DNA of 64,000 nt from Liolophura sinensis. Lineage: Eukaryota > Mollusca > Polyplacophora > Chitonida > Chitonidae. The DNA lies in assembly GCF_032854445.1 (NCBI RefSeq), contig NC_088300.1:45687682-45751681 (forward strand), in the 5' to 3' direction. Positions 37,901 to 47,160 of this stretch are shown in pieces; the stretch's first letter is position 1; the number at the start of each line of letters is the position of its first letter. Under the pieces are notes generated by a model. The model saw nothing but the letters and a program-made list of their open reading frames with translations. It searched no databases and was not told the origin of the DNA. Made by a program: the position numbers and the translations under genes.

Positions 37901-40900
37901 TACTGTAAGGATAGTTTAGTTCTTCGAAGCTCCAGGGGAGGCTCGTTTGCTTCAACATACAGACTCTCCACAGGAGAGGTACGGAAAGCACCTAAGCACA
38001 ACCGTAGGGCCTGGTGATGTACAGTATTGAGTTTCTTCAACTGGGAGCTTGACACACCTCCATAAACACTGCAGGCATAGTCTAGCTTAGAACGAATCAG
38101 TGCTCGATAGAGCTGAAGTAGGGTTTCATGATCCCCTCCCCATCGAGCACTAGAGACAACCTTCAAAATATCAAGCGCCTTTAGGCATCTGGCTCTAAGA
38201 TAATTAATGTGAGATTTAAATGTAAGGTGCTTATCGAAGATCACCCCGAGGAATTTTGCCTCCGGCACAACCTTGATGGGGGATCCATCTAAAAATACCT
38301 TGGGGTCTTCATGGGGGAAGTACTTCCGACAAAAGTGTACACAGTTAGTCTTCGACTTGGAGAACGTAAATCCGTTCTCCAGTGCCCAGGCATGGATTTT
38401 GTTAAGGCAAATCTGCAGCTGTCTCTCAATAGTCTGCATACCTTTGCCTCGACAAGAGATACCAAGATCGTCCACAAAAAGAGACGCATTCATACTAGGA
38501 GATAAAACTCTGGCAAGGCTATTAATCTTAATGCTAAAGAGAGTAACTGATAAAATGCTGCCTTGAGGAACCCCCTGGTCTTGTTCAAAGTAGTCAGATA
38601 GGGTAGCCCCAACCCGAACTTGGAAGTGACGATGGTCTAAGAATTTACGAATAAAGTCAGGAAGCCGACCTCTAAGTCCAAATCCATGCATATCTTTCAT
38701 AATGCCATATTTCCAAGTAGTGTCATATGCCTTTTCCAGATCAAAAAAGACAGATACGACATGGTCACGATTAACGATACTGTTCTTAATAAAGCTTTCT
38801 AGACGAACAAGGTGATCAACAGTACTGCGATTCTTTCGAAATCCACATTGAATGTCGCTTATCAACTCATTAGTCTCCAAAAACCAAACCAGGCGATCGT
38901 TAATCATCCTCTCCATAGTCCTGCATACACATCTGGTTAAGGAAATAGGACGATAGTTATTTGGATCGGTAGAATCCTTTCCGGGCTTTGGGATGGGGAC
39001 AATAATAGCGTTTTGCCATGAGGCAGGAAAATTCCCGGAAATCCAAATGGTATTAAAAATTCCAAGAAGCACCCTCAAGGAAGATTCTGGAAGGTGTCGT
39101 AAAAGCTGATAGTGGATATCATCTGGCCCTGGAGTTGAGTCATGGGCCTTGCTAAGGGATGCGGATAGTTCATGTAGAGAAAATGTAGCATTGTAGGATT
39201 CTTCATTTGAGGATGTAAAATCAAGAGGACTTGCCTCGGTCCGTTCCTTGTTACGCTGGAACTGAGGCAAGTAATTATCTGAAGACGAATGGTGCGCAAA
39301 AGAAGCGCCCAACCTATTGGCTATGTCAAGTTTTTCTGTCAAAGAATTATTCCCGTCTTTAAGATGATTGACAGTGACATTGGATCCCTTGCCTTTGATG
39401 CGTTGGATCATATTCCGGACTTTTGACATAGGGGTACGATGATTAATCTTAGAAACATAACGTTTCCAAGAGTCACGTTTGGACTGTTTGATAGTCCTAC
39501 GAGCTTTAGCTCGAGTACGCCTAACATCGTCTAAATTACCGGGAGATGGTCTACATCGGTACACGCGCTCAGCACGTTTCCTGAAACGCCTAGCTCGTTT
39601 ACAGTCCTCCGTGAACCACGGTTTCTTAATACGAGGAACCGCACAAGATTTCGGGATACATTTGGAGGCTACATCGATTAGCTGATCCGAGAATAACTGG
39701 ATAGGATCAACTGCATCAAGAAAAAGGTCGCTAGTAAGTGTTTCACCACACAGAACAGCAAAGCGGGGCCAGTCTGCTTTATCATAATCAAAGCGTGGAA
39801 GGGAGGAAGATACCGGCTCCCTAAGGGTAAGTATGGTGGGGAAGTGGTCGCTTCCGCACAGATCATCATGGACGCTCCAGCTGAATTCCGATCTTAGCCC
39901 TGCATCAGCCAGAGCTAAATCAAGGACCGAATAAATTCCCTTTGCAGGATGAAGGTAAGTATGTGTGCCATCATTTAAGACGCATAGAGAGTTATTAGAT
40001 ATAAAATCCTCCAATACAGAGCCCTTCTGGTTACGTTTAGAGTCACCCCAGAGAACACTATGGGCATTAAAGTCCCCCAAAAGAAGACACGGTTTAGGTA
40101 ATTGGTCATATAAATTTTGCAGCTCTTGTTGGCGAGGTTACACCTCAATCCTCTACAGTTCCACTGTAAGATCTTTGTAGTAGCCATTATTAATATTTAT
40201 TTATTCTTTTTCTTTTTTCTGGACTTCTTGTACATTGCTGCCCTACGCTCAGCAAAATCCTCCTGTGACAACGTTATCAACTTCCTCTGCTTTTTAACCT
40301 TGTCAATTTTAGAGTCTCGTCGCAATGTGCGATAATACGACCCCAGGGATGTTGAGACAGGTACCAAGACCTCACCCTTGCCATTGGTATTGGCAGGCAA
40401 GTCTTCGGGTGCATCCATTTCCGAAAGAGATTCCTCCATATTGGATTCTCCACCAGCCCTAAACATATCAGATTGCTGAGAGCTTCCCTGAGGATCAAGG
40501 CAATCTGCTATATCTCTAGTGTCTAACTGTGACATTGTAGACAGGTCAGGGCTGAACGTCCTAACCCATAAGGACGGACTCTCACCAAGTGCACCTTTGG
40601 AGGGCGTCACGCCACTGGATTGCGCCTCCTTAATGCAGGATGGCGTAGTATTCGAAATTTCTGACGATCTAGGGGGTGAGGAGGAATTCGAGTTTTGATT
40701 CATACCGACAACCCACTCCGGGCTATTTGACGTCTGAGATGCCTCGCAAAGGCTCTGGGGCCCACCTACTACTGGCGATTCGCTTAACTTCCTGACCTTA
40801 TTTGTAGCATCAATGCGCTTATTTCGAATCTTTTTGCTGGAGGACATGGAGTTAGTGACAACTTGCCACTCTCCAGCTTCCTCGTTGTCAGCAGCAGAGT

Positions 40901-43900
40901 TATCCAAAGTCCCTTTATTTTGTTGACTGGAAGGAACAGACTCGCCAGAAACCCCAATTTCCATATCATTCCCATGTCCCTCACTATAATTACCATCATC
41001 ATCTCCTCGACCTTCATTCTCATCTTTATTGTCACCTTCAACTTCATAAACATTACTATCTTTATCATCATCATTATCATTGCAATCGTTATCGTCATTA
41101 TCGCCATTGTCATTTTCATCGCTCAGCGGGCAGTCCTTTTGAAAGTGGCCTGCTTGTTTACACTTGAGGCATTTATCCTTTAAAGGACAGTCGGCCTTGA
41201 AATGTTCTGCGCTATCACAGATGTGACAGGCACGGACCTGACCTCTGTACCACAAAGGAATTCTAAAATTCCCAACCGAAATTGATTGTGGAATGATCTC
41301 CGTCACACCACTCATGTAAATACGGCGCATACCATTCTCAAGTGACCTATCAAAAAGGTAATGTTCCCGGCTGACGTGATGGACCGTGCCATACCGGGAC
41401 ATCAAACCTCGAATAGTGTCATCGGGCACCTCGATCGGACATCGAGATCTAACCAGGAGCCTTTGCTCCTCCACATCATATATTGGACAATCTACCCCGT
41501 TAAATGAGAAGCCGCTAGTCAACAGCTGTTCCTTCACAGTTTGCGTAGCCACTGTAACATTCCAGACATCTCTAGAGACATTGATTAGTCCCTTTAGGAC
41601 ATTAGGCCCACTCCCCACTAACTCCTTTAGCCGATTGTATACTTCAACCGGTTGTACACCTCCCTGTATTACTAGCTTAAGGCTTAAGGGTCTATTTACT
41701 CGCCCTGCCCACAACATTGTGGGCCAGGGCGAGAACTACTACCCTAAAGAGATGACCACAACTATGCGTATGGAACAGTGTGGATGCCGAGTGCAAAATA
41801 GATACGATATTACAAAGTGGAAGTGCACTAAACTATGTACAGGCTATTTACAGAGAAGCTAGTGAATACGTCCTGCCTCTAAGAGCGACAGAACGTAATG
41901 TCACACCACCTTCAGACTGGGTGACCACTAAACAAAAAACGTAACATAGTAGGACTTGACATAAGACCCAAAGCATACATACATACCTGTAACATAGTAG
42001 GGTACGACGTAAGACCCCAAGCATACGTACACACATGTAACGTAGTAGGGTAAAACGTAAGACCCCAAGCATACATACATACATGTAACATAGTAGGGTA
42101 AAATGTAAGACACCAAGCATACATACATGCATGTAATGTAGTAGGGTAGGACATAAGACCCCAAGAATACATACATACATGTAACATAGTAGGACTTGAC
42201 ATAAGACCCAAAGCATACATACATACCTGTAACATAGTAGGGTACGACGTAAGACCCCAAGCATACGTACACACATGTAACGTAGTAGGGTAAAACGTAA
42301 GACCCCAAGCATACATACATACATGTAACATAGTAGGGTAAAATGTAAGACCCCAAGCATACATACACACATGTAACATAGTAGGACTTGACATAAGACC
42401 CAAAGCATACATACATACCTGTAACATAGTAGGGTACGACGTAAGACCCCAAGTGTACATACATACATTTAACATAGTATGGTACAGCGTAAGACCCTAA
42501 GCATACATACACACATACATGTGACATAGTATGGTACGGCATAAGACCTCAAGCATACATACATGTAACATAGTACTCGGCTTCCTCCCTTCCTTGATGG
42601 GAAAGGGCTATTTACATTGTTTTAATTGTCTGAAAGACTTCTCTGTCCTGTGGTAATAGGAATGCTTTCAGTGTTATTGTTGAACCTGCTAGCAAAGCTA
42701 CCTAACTTAGCTGCCCCCTTAAATTTAATTCCTTGAACTGTATGTATAGGAACTGTTTCTGAGTGAGAAATACATGTGTGAGTTTGCCGGTTAGATACCT
42801 AAATATGTAAGAGCTATTTGGTAAGATAGTGAAACTCTTACTTAAAATCAGAGAAACAGAAAAATAGTGTAATTTGAGTCCTACTGTTTGTTTTAGCGCC
42901 CCCTATCAGCTTAAGAGACTGGAACCTGAAAAAAGACATATCAGCTGAACAGAACATCGATAAAGAGAAGAGTGAGACAGAGTTTGAGTCGTCTCCCCTG
43001 AACAGGCAGAGGACGTGGGCAGAGGGCATCTATATCCTACGGCCTGTGGTTCACTGTATCCTTTATGCCATGCATATATCTTTTCTTTGTTTTCCAGTTA
43101 TTTAAGTCATAGGTGGTATAAGAAATACTGGCAAATTTTACTCTTAAATGGTATTAAGAAAAAGATCTTTATAGCCAAATGAGAAAGCGAGGGAGCCAGT
43201 TAATGAATTGTTGGATGCACTGAAGGGTTTGAGAACTATGTAGTATTTCCAGCCATCCTTTAAAGCTCACAATGATGACATGTATTATAGAGTGATCAAC
43301 ACAGGATTTGGGTTGATAGCCATAACACAAGAGTGAAAATTAAGGGACAAGTTTCACTGAATTCTCATAAAAAATGAGTAACCCATGGCAGAGGAGACAA
43401 AGGAGCACAAGAACTGTGCTTTTTATAACGGTTGTTGAAAGAATTCAGAAAGATTTGAAAAAGAAAGAAAAGTTAGTGACTGTGCTTTACTATATAAGTT
43501 GAAACCTGACTGGTTAGATTTTCATTTCCTTGTGTTGATATGTAACTACATGTAGCTAGGGCCTACAGTACCCAAACTTTAAAAGAGCGGCGTGCGCAAA
43601 GAAAAAATGGAAGGACAAAAACCATCTAATGGCCTACATTATATCCCATTCATAGCCAAAGAAGGGTAAACAAGACTAAATTTATTTTATTTAATTAGAG
43701 TTTTATGCCGTATAGTAGCATATTTCACTTATAAATGGCGTGCAGCATAATGGCGAGAGGAAACCATACAGAGCTCGGGAGAAACCATCCGCATGTTGCT
43801 GACAGGCCTTCCCACAGACCAGACTAGACATAGCGTAAATCACCTAAAGTTTAGCCTTTTTCTGGTGACACATTTTGCTTGATTCGCACAGATTCTTCCA

Positions 43901-46900
43901 CTTTTAGGGCCACTTCAGAGTTATTTGAAAAGTTTGACTAATTTTTAGCAGAAAAATTTAAGTATTGGATTCAAAAGAATGATTTTAAGGTTTTTATGTG
44001 TTTCTGAAAGTGAATTTTTACGTGCCAAACTTTAGGTGAAGAACAGTAATATGATACTATGAGCACTGTGAGTATGATGATAGTTGTCCATTAGGTGAAG
44101 AACAGGAATATGATACTATGAGTACTGTGAGTATGATGATAGTTGTCCTTTAGGTGAAGAACAGTAATATGATACTACGAGTACTGTGAGTATGATGATA
44201 GTTGTCCTTTAGGTGAAGAACAGTAATATGATACTATGAGTACTGTGAGTATGATGATAGTTGTCCTTGACTGGTCAGTATTTGCTATGCTGTGTAATAT
44301 AAGTACTGTGAGTATGATGATAGTTGTCCTTGACTGGTCACTATTTGCTATGCTGTGTAATATGAGTACTGTGAGTATGATGATAGTTGTCCTTGACTGG
44401 TCAGTATTTGCTATGCTCTGTTGTGGTCAGAAGTCCTGGACACCCTGGCTACTCTCCTGTGGTCTTGATGTCTCAAGGTACTTAACACTTTGTCTCGATA
44501 AATATTTAATTACCAATTAATTCCACTTCTTTGGAAGGGTACATTGTTTACATGAAAAATGAACGCACCCATCCGCAATCATATTAGTGAAAAATTTGTG
44601 TGCACCTTATTCGATCAAGTAAATAAATAATCATTCAAACTTGTGTAACTGTCAGTATATGATACACTTATTCCTCAACCATTTCGCACATGAAAGAGCA
44701 GCTTTGAGTGCAATTTATGGGTATTTTCATTATGATTTTGGAGACAAAACTACATTGGATGGATTGGGCAATTTCAGGTCTTCATGAAAAGTATAATTTT
44801 ATCAGTCAACACAGAATAATGCATTCAGAATATGCTTCAGTAAACACCTTGCAAACATGTGAAAAGGTTCAAGAATTAAAGCCGTTTTCATTGTTTAAGT
44901 GCGTGTAGGATTTATGAAACACAGTGGTTGACAGCTAAAAGGCTACATAATGCAGTTACATGACGCCATTTCTTGTCTTTTCAGTCTGTGCCTTATGGGA
45001 GATCCTTCAGATCTCAATACTGATGAAAAGAGTGAAATAAAAAAACGCACATTTCTCCTCTTGTTTTACTTACTGAGATCACCTTTCTTCGATCGGTTCT
45101 CACAGTAAGTTGTGCCGCAGTTGATCTGTGTCTTTATGTAACTGAATGTCGTGTACATCTACCCCAAGTCATGAAAGCAGATAAATGTAATGGCAATCCC
45201 TCCCATAAAGCTTCATAGTGTGGTTGTCTTTGGACTAGCATTCCATGTGTCATCAGACATTGTTTTGTGCACTTTTAAACAAAAACAGATCATCAGTTTT
45301 AATCAGTTTATTATTCCTCTAATTTTAGGACAGATATTAGTAGGACTTAAAGCAAAAAACTATATCCGCCCCACACTTTTGCCAGAAAAGTAAAGATATG
45401 GATATGTTGTTCATTGGATGGCCTAGCCAAGTGAAAAAAAGATATTGTGTTTTACTGTTATAGTATTTGTATATTGGCTAAAATGAGCAGAGCAAATGTT
45501 CCAACAGTTGGAAGAGCTCATGTTCATATAGCGAAACATTGCTATTTCCACCAAATATCCAAACTTCAGTTTTGAGTTTTGAGTCATGCAGATATGTTAC
45601 ACGTTTGTTTTCTCTCACAGAGCCCGAATCCTCATACTGCTTCACGTGATTGCTACCCATGTCCCAGGAAGTGGCCTCATCATCAGTAAGTACTTAGCCA
45701 TTTGTTGGAGAGTACCATATCAATAGACCGGCCCGCATAGCACAGTTGGTAGAGCGTCCGCTTCGGGACCGGTAGATCCAGGATCAATCCTTGGTCGAGT
45801 CACACCTAAGACTTTAAAAGAGGAAGTTGTAACTTCCTCGCTTGGCGTTCAGCATGAAGGGGATAGTGCAACGACTGGTTGACCCGTATCAGTATAATGG
45901 CTCGGGCGGGGCGGCTTACTTGCCTTCGGTAAGTCGTCTCAGTGATGCAGCACTAAATAAAAGAGCGGTGGAAATCCGTCCTGCAACAAGGAGGCACATT
46001 ACACGTGCATGCACCCTAATGATTCCTTCGTCGTCATATGACTGAAAAATTGTTGAGTACGACGTTAAACCCCAAGCACTCACTCACTCACCATATCAAT
46101 AAAGACTGGTGCCCCAGCAATTTAAGGGCGTCCTCAAAACTAACCCGTGACTGAACATGGACTGAATGTTTTCAAATCCAGCTCCTTATTGCCAGACTGG
46201 TTTTTACACCACCAGATGTTCAGTCTGTCCAGGCAGCATTGTGTGTCAGTCAGTCAGTCAGTCAGTTTTCCTGTCCTCTAAATCACATTTATACGTGGTA
46301 GCATTCTTACCTAGTGATCAAACCCAGGTCAGCTCATACCAAAGACTTCATAAATGGTACTTGTTGCTGCCTCGCTTGGTGCTTAGCACTAAGAGGTTAG
46401 CACAAGGGAACAGGACTGGTTGCCCAGGTGTTAGTGTAATGTGACTGGTTGGGGTGTCTTGTTTTGTGTCTTCAGCATGATACTTCAGCAGTGGCAGAAA
46501 ATTGGTGGCATGGACTCATCCTGCCACACCCTGTACACACACCTAATGACTTATCGTTGTCATAGGACTGAAGAATTGTAGGTCGTTAAACCCCAAGCAT
46601 ACATCAATGTTCATACATATATTCTTACCTGGTGGAGTTCATAACACAAAAGGGCTAAGGTAAAGTAAAATCTGCTTGTGTTCAGAAATAACTACCTTCT
46701 GAATTCAGTCGTTGTGAAAGACTGTGTTGATACACCTACATGTAGATTGCATGATTTAAATCTGGGGTGAGTTTAATTGTGTAAATATTAACCTGTTAAA
46801 AATGTCTAGCTTCATGAAGCCTGTGGTAATGTGCTGTCTCATTTGGTGCCCTGCATAATGGGACTTGTTGGACTTTTGTGTGGATACCGTGGTTGGGAGG

Positions 46901-47160
46901 GTGTCAGATCTATTGCCTGCAACAACAGCACTTCAAATATATATCAGTGTTGATACTGGTCTGTGACAAGATAAGATCTCAGTATAACCAAAATAATGGT
47001 AAAAAGTGTGCATGAAAATAGAATAAGCAAGTATAGTTAGTTTGCAAACAGTGTCTCGTTCAAGTAATTGTATTAAAACTTAAGTTTTCTTATTACAGAA
47101 CCTCTGATGGAATATCTACCTGCCTGGCAAAGAATCTACTTCTATGTGTGGGGTACATAA
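31914..47160 (+). CDS. PEX16: PEX16, peroxisomal membrane biogenesis protein
   Basis: PEX16 is an integral ER/peroxisome membrane protein that recruits PEX3 and membrane cargo. Ten exons: 31914-32040, 33185-33297, 33661-33794, 35124-35241, 35805-35895, 42897-43055, 44405-44477, 44985-45104, 45621-45685 and 47099-47160. They total 1062 bp (353 residues; human 336) with all junction phases consistent. Landmarks: [20 protein letters not shown] with [20 protein letters not shown] at the N-terminus; [17 protein letters not shown] and [19 protein letters not shown] (membrane regions) in the middle; [37 protein letters not shown] and [19 protein letters not shown] at the end. An upstream in-frame ATG (31878) would add 12 residues, but the family begins near 31914. 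Intron 5 (7 kb) holds a LINE and intron 9 a SINE. No coding damage is seen. Confidence 0.96.
32361..32506. mobile_element. MITE with about 28-bp inverted repeats
   Basis: Left GCCACTTTCACAAAACTTCG and right AAAGTTTTGTGAAAGTGCCT are inverted copies enclosing about 90 bp with an inner pair (AACTTTTCTTGTAA / TTACAAGAAATATGA region). It lies in PEX16 intron 1. Confidence 0.75.
33805..34240 (+). repeat. Minisatellite of 78-bp units seeded at the PEX16 exon 3 donor
   Basis: About five and a half units of 78 bp (core CCTGTGTGTAGACCATTATG, TTAGCACAACACTTGTACAT). The array starts directly after the exon 3 donor. Exon end and donor (ATACAGATCATCAG|GTTAGTTTAACAG) correspond to degenerate stretches in every unit (ATACAGACATCATCAA, GTTAGCACAACAC). 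The final part is cut by a SINE. A 139-aa open frame through it is an artefact. Confidence 0.85.
34258..34526 (-). mobile_element. Full-length SINE family A inside the 78-bp array
   Basis: A complete element from tRNA head (GGGGCCTCCGTGGCTCAGTG on the minus strand) to AT tail. It has a perfect 12-bp target-site duplication, AATACAGATCAT, at 34246-34257 and 34527-34538. It inserted after the array formed. Confidence 0.95.
34873..34974 (-). mobile_element. SINE family A, 3' part
   Basis: The inverse of tail, 3' region and start of the central domain (TTTGATTGATGTTTTATGCA, CCAGCATTATGGTGGGAGGA). Truncated, in PEX16 intron 3. Confidence 0.75.
36040..36633. repeat. Minisatellite of 48-bp units, left arm (before the LINE)
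   Basis: About 12 units of 48 bp (GTAACATAGTAGGGTACGAC, then GTAAGACCCCAAGCATACAT). The part TACGACGTAAGACCCCAAGC closely resembles the 3' end of family-B SINEs (TACGACGTTAAACCCCAAGC), and CATACATACATA resembles their tetranucleotide tail. Since 48 is divisible by three, long repetitive open frames exist on both strands and are not genes. Confidence 0.92.
36799..40080 (-). CDS. LINE ORF2: endonuclease remnant, reverse transcriptase, RNase H
   Basis: 1093 open codons. The endonuclease C-terminal part ([13 protein letters not shown], and [10 protein letters not shown] near residue 77) is followed by the reverse transcriptase at about 340-600: [38 protein letters not shown] and the catalytic FVDD. 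RNase H lies at about 845-970 ([38 protein letters not shown]). A CCHC-type finger follows ([17 protein letters not shown]). The true ORF2 start is at 40187 ([15 protein letters not shown], 10 bp after the ORF1 stop). About 20 codons later roughly 90-100 residues of the endonuclease are missing and the frame changes, so this copy cannot make a working endonuclease. Confidence 0.93.
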   Translation of the reverse strand: MGDFNAHSVLWGDSKRNQKGSVLEDFISNNSLCVLNDGTHTYLHPAKGIYSVLDLALADAGLRSEFSWSVHDDLCGSDHFPTILTLREPVSSSLPRFDYDKADWPRFAVLCGETLTSDLFLDAVDPIQLFSDQLIDVASKCIPKSCAVPRIKKPWFTEDCKRARRFRKRAERVYRCRPSPGNLDDVRRTRAKARRTIKQSKRDSWKRYVSKINHRTPMSKVRNMIQRIKGKGSNVTVNHLKDGNNSLTEKLDIANRLGASFAHHSSSDNYLPQFQRNKERTEASPLDFTSSNEESYNATFSLHELSASLSKAHDSTPGPDDIHYQLLRHLPESSLRVLLGIFNTIWISGNFPASWQNAIIVPIPKPGKDSTDPNNYRPISLTRCVCRTMERMINDRLVWFLETNELISDIQCGFRKNRSTVDHLVRLESFIKNSIVNRDHVVSVFFDLEKAYDTTWKYGIMKDMHGFGLRGRLPDFIRKFLDHRHFQVRVGATLSDYFEQDQGVPQGSILSVTLFSIKINSLARVLSPSMNASLFVDDLGISCRGKGMQTIERQLQICLNKIHAWALENGFTFSKSKTNCVHFCRKYFPHEDPKVFLDGSPIKVVPEAKFLGVIFDKHLTFKSHINYLRARCLKALDILKVVSSARWGGDHETLLQLYRALIRSKLDYACSVYGGVSSSQLKKLNTVHHQALRLCLGAFRTSPVESLYVEANEPPLELRRTKLSLQYITKLRANPSNPAFDCVFHPEFEDLYAQKPSIIPPLGVRIQEHVQAAGLGLDTITPIRIQEDTPWLCPEPQVDTSLSSLKKCSTNPLVYQQEFSNMCSKYPFYHRIFTDGSKNDDGVASAAVLGPRTVSTQFPNSCSVFIVEAKAILCALRSIPELGGSRFLICSDSLSCLQAIRASSPVHPDILSIREMFKRLNEDFIIVFCWVPGHMGIPGNTAADEAAKAALHSVTTQTDVPYSDLRSLICSYIKRLFQAHWDGQTTNKLHDIRQFVGPAPSLSRHRLRSCILRRCCIGHTRATHGYLLKGEDAPHCFACDHRFTVKHILLDCGDFAPVRDSFYHVSSLSELFNSVESDTIFDFLSAIGMAGKL
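40197..41717 (-). CDS. LINE ORF1: nucleic-acid-binding protein with two CCHC zinc knuckles
   Basis: 506 codons, intact. The N-terminal half has an RRM-like character. Two knuckles lie at about residues 165-200 ([14 protein letters not shown] and [14 protein letters not shown], both C-x2-C-x4-H-x4-C). A very acidic Asp/Asn-rich stretch ([12 protein letters not shown]...) and a Ser-rich region come next, and a lysine-rich end ([10 protein letters not shown]). ORF1 proteins of this type bind LINE RNA and act as chaperones in the ribonucleoprotein. Confidence 0.92.
   Translation of the reverse strand: MLWAGRVNRPLSLKLVIQGGVQPVEVYNRLKELVGSGPNVLKGLINVSRDVWNVTVATQTVKEQLLTSGFSFNGVDCPIYDVEEQRLLVRSRCPIEVPDDTIRGLMSRYGTVHHVSREHYLFDRSLENGMRRIYMSGVTEIIPQSISVGNFRIPLWYRGQVRACHICDSAEHFKADCPLKDKCLKCKQAGHFQKDCPLSDENDNGDNDDNDCNDNDDDKDSNVYEVEGDNKDENEGRGDDDGNYSEGHGNDMEIGVSGESVPSSQQNKGTLDNSAADNEEAGEWQVVTNSMSSSKKIRNKRIDATNKVRKLSESPVVGGPQSLCEASQTSNSPEWVVGMNQNSNSSSPPRSSEISNTTPSCIKEAQSSGVTPSKGALGESPSLWVRTFSPDLSTMSQLDTRDIADCLDPQGSSQQSDMFRAGGESNMEESLSEMDAPEDLPANTNGKGEVLVPVSTSLGSYYRTLRRDSKIDKVKKQRKLITLSQEDFAERRAAMYKKSRKKKKNK
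41941..42575. repeat. Minisatellite of 48-bp units, right arm (after the LINE)
   Basis: The same unit as 36040-36633, about 13 copies. A higher-order block of about five units appears at least twice (compare 41945-42180 with 42185-42420), including shared variant units. The LINE split one array in two. Confidence 0.92.
43678..43812 (-). mobile_element. SINE family A, 3' part and central domain
   Basis: The inverse of tail (TTTATTTTATTTAATTAGAG), 3' region and central domain (GCAGCATAATGGCGAGAGGA). The head is missing. In PEX16 intron 6. Confidence 0.7.
43835..44048. mobile_element. MITE family 1
   Basis: Ends GTAAATCACCTAAAGTTTAG and CCAAACTTTAGGTGAAGAAC are inverted copies, and the interior (GTGACACATTTTGCTTGATT) aligns with the copy at 6109. 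Its right terminus is continuous with the first units of the tandem array at 44034-44404. Confidence 0.8.
44034..44404 (+). repeat. Composite minisatellite linking a MITE end to the PEX16 exon 7 acceptor
   Basis: Four 60-bp units contain the MITE terminus (TTTAGGTGAAGAACAGTAAT). They are followed by about three 62-63-bp units that replace it with GACTGGTCAG|TATTTGCTATGCT, a copy of the exon 7 acceptor and first codons. Both unit types share GTACTGTGAGTATGATGATA. The unit at about 44279 keeps a full CAG acceptor copy; the next (about 44341) has CAC instead. The true exon starts at 44405. Confidence 0.88.
44670..44877 (+). mobile_element. MITE family 3
   Basis: Left ATTCCTCAACCATTTCGCAC and right ATGTGAAAAGGTTCAAGAAT are inverted copies. 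The interior (TTTTGGAGACAAAACTACAT) matches the inverse of the copy at 15938. In PEX16 intron 7. Confidence 0.75.
45726..46089 (+). mobile_element. Full-length SINE family B with 12-bp target-site duplication
   Basis: A tRNA-like head (TAGCACAGTTGGTAGAGCG as box A region; GGATCAATCC near box B), a body with GGTTGACCCGTATCAGTATA, and a 3' end GTACGACGTTAAACCCCAAG with an (ACTC)n tail. ACCATATCAATA occurs at 45714-45725 and 46090-46101. It starts 40 bp after PEX16 exon 9. A 67-aa open frame inside is SINE sequence. Confidence 0.93.
46310..46612 (+). mobile_element. SINE family B, diverged copy
   Basis: It shares CCTCGCTTGGTGCTTAGCAC, GACTGGTTGCCCAGGTGTTA and the 3' end GTCGTTAAACCCCAAGCATA with the copy at 45726. 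The head is not recognisable. In PEX16 intron 9. Confidence 0.7.

Larger units (their letters stand above)
36634..41940 (-). mobile_element. I-type LINE with RNase H, 5.3 kb, endonuclease largely deleted
   Basis: Apparently end-to-end: about 220 bp of 5' UTR, ORF1, ORF2, a short 3' UTR and an (ACTC)n tail. A 14-bp duplication, GTAACATAGTAGGA, is present at 36620-36633 and 41941-41954; because the surrounding array contains this string many times it is consistent with, but not proof of, a target-site duplication. It is antisense to PEX16 in intron 5. Clade assignment (I/Nimb-like) rests on the domain order EN-RT-RNase H-zinc knuckle plus a two-knuckle ORF1, recalled from the family. Long intact frames suggest a recent insertion. 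Confidence 0.93.

Noticed and set aside
40863-41183. Plus-strand frame rich in Ile/Thr
   Set aside because: Antisense shadow of the acidic Asp/Asn-rich tract of the LINE ORF1.
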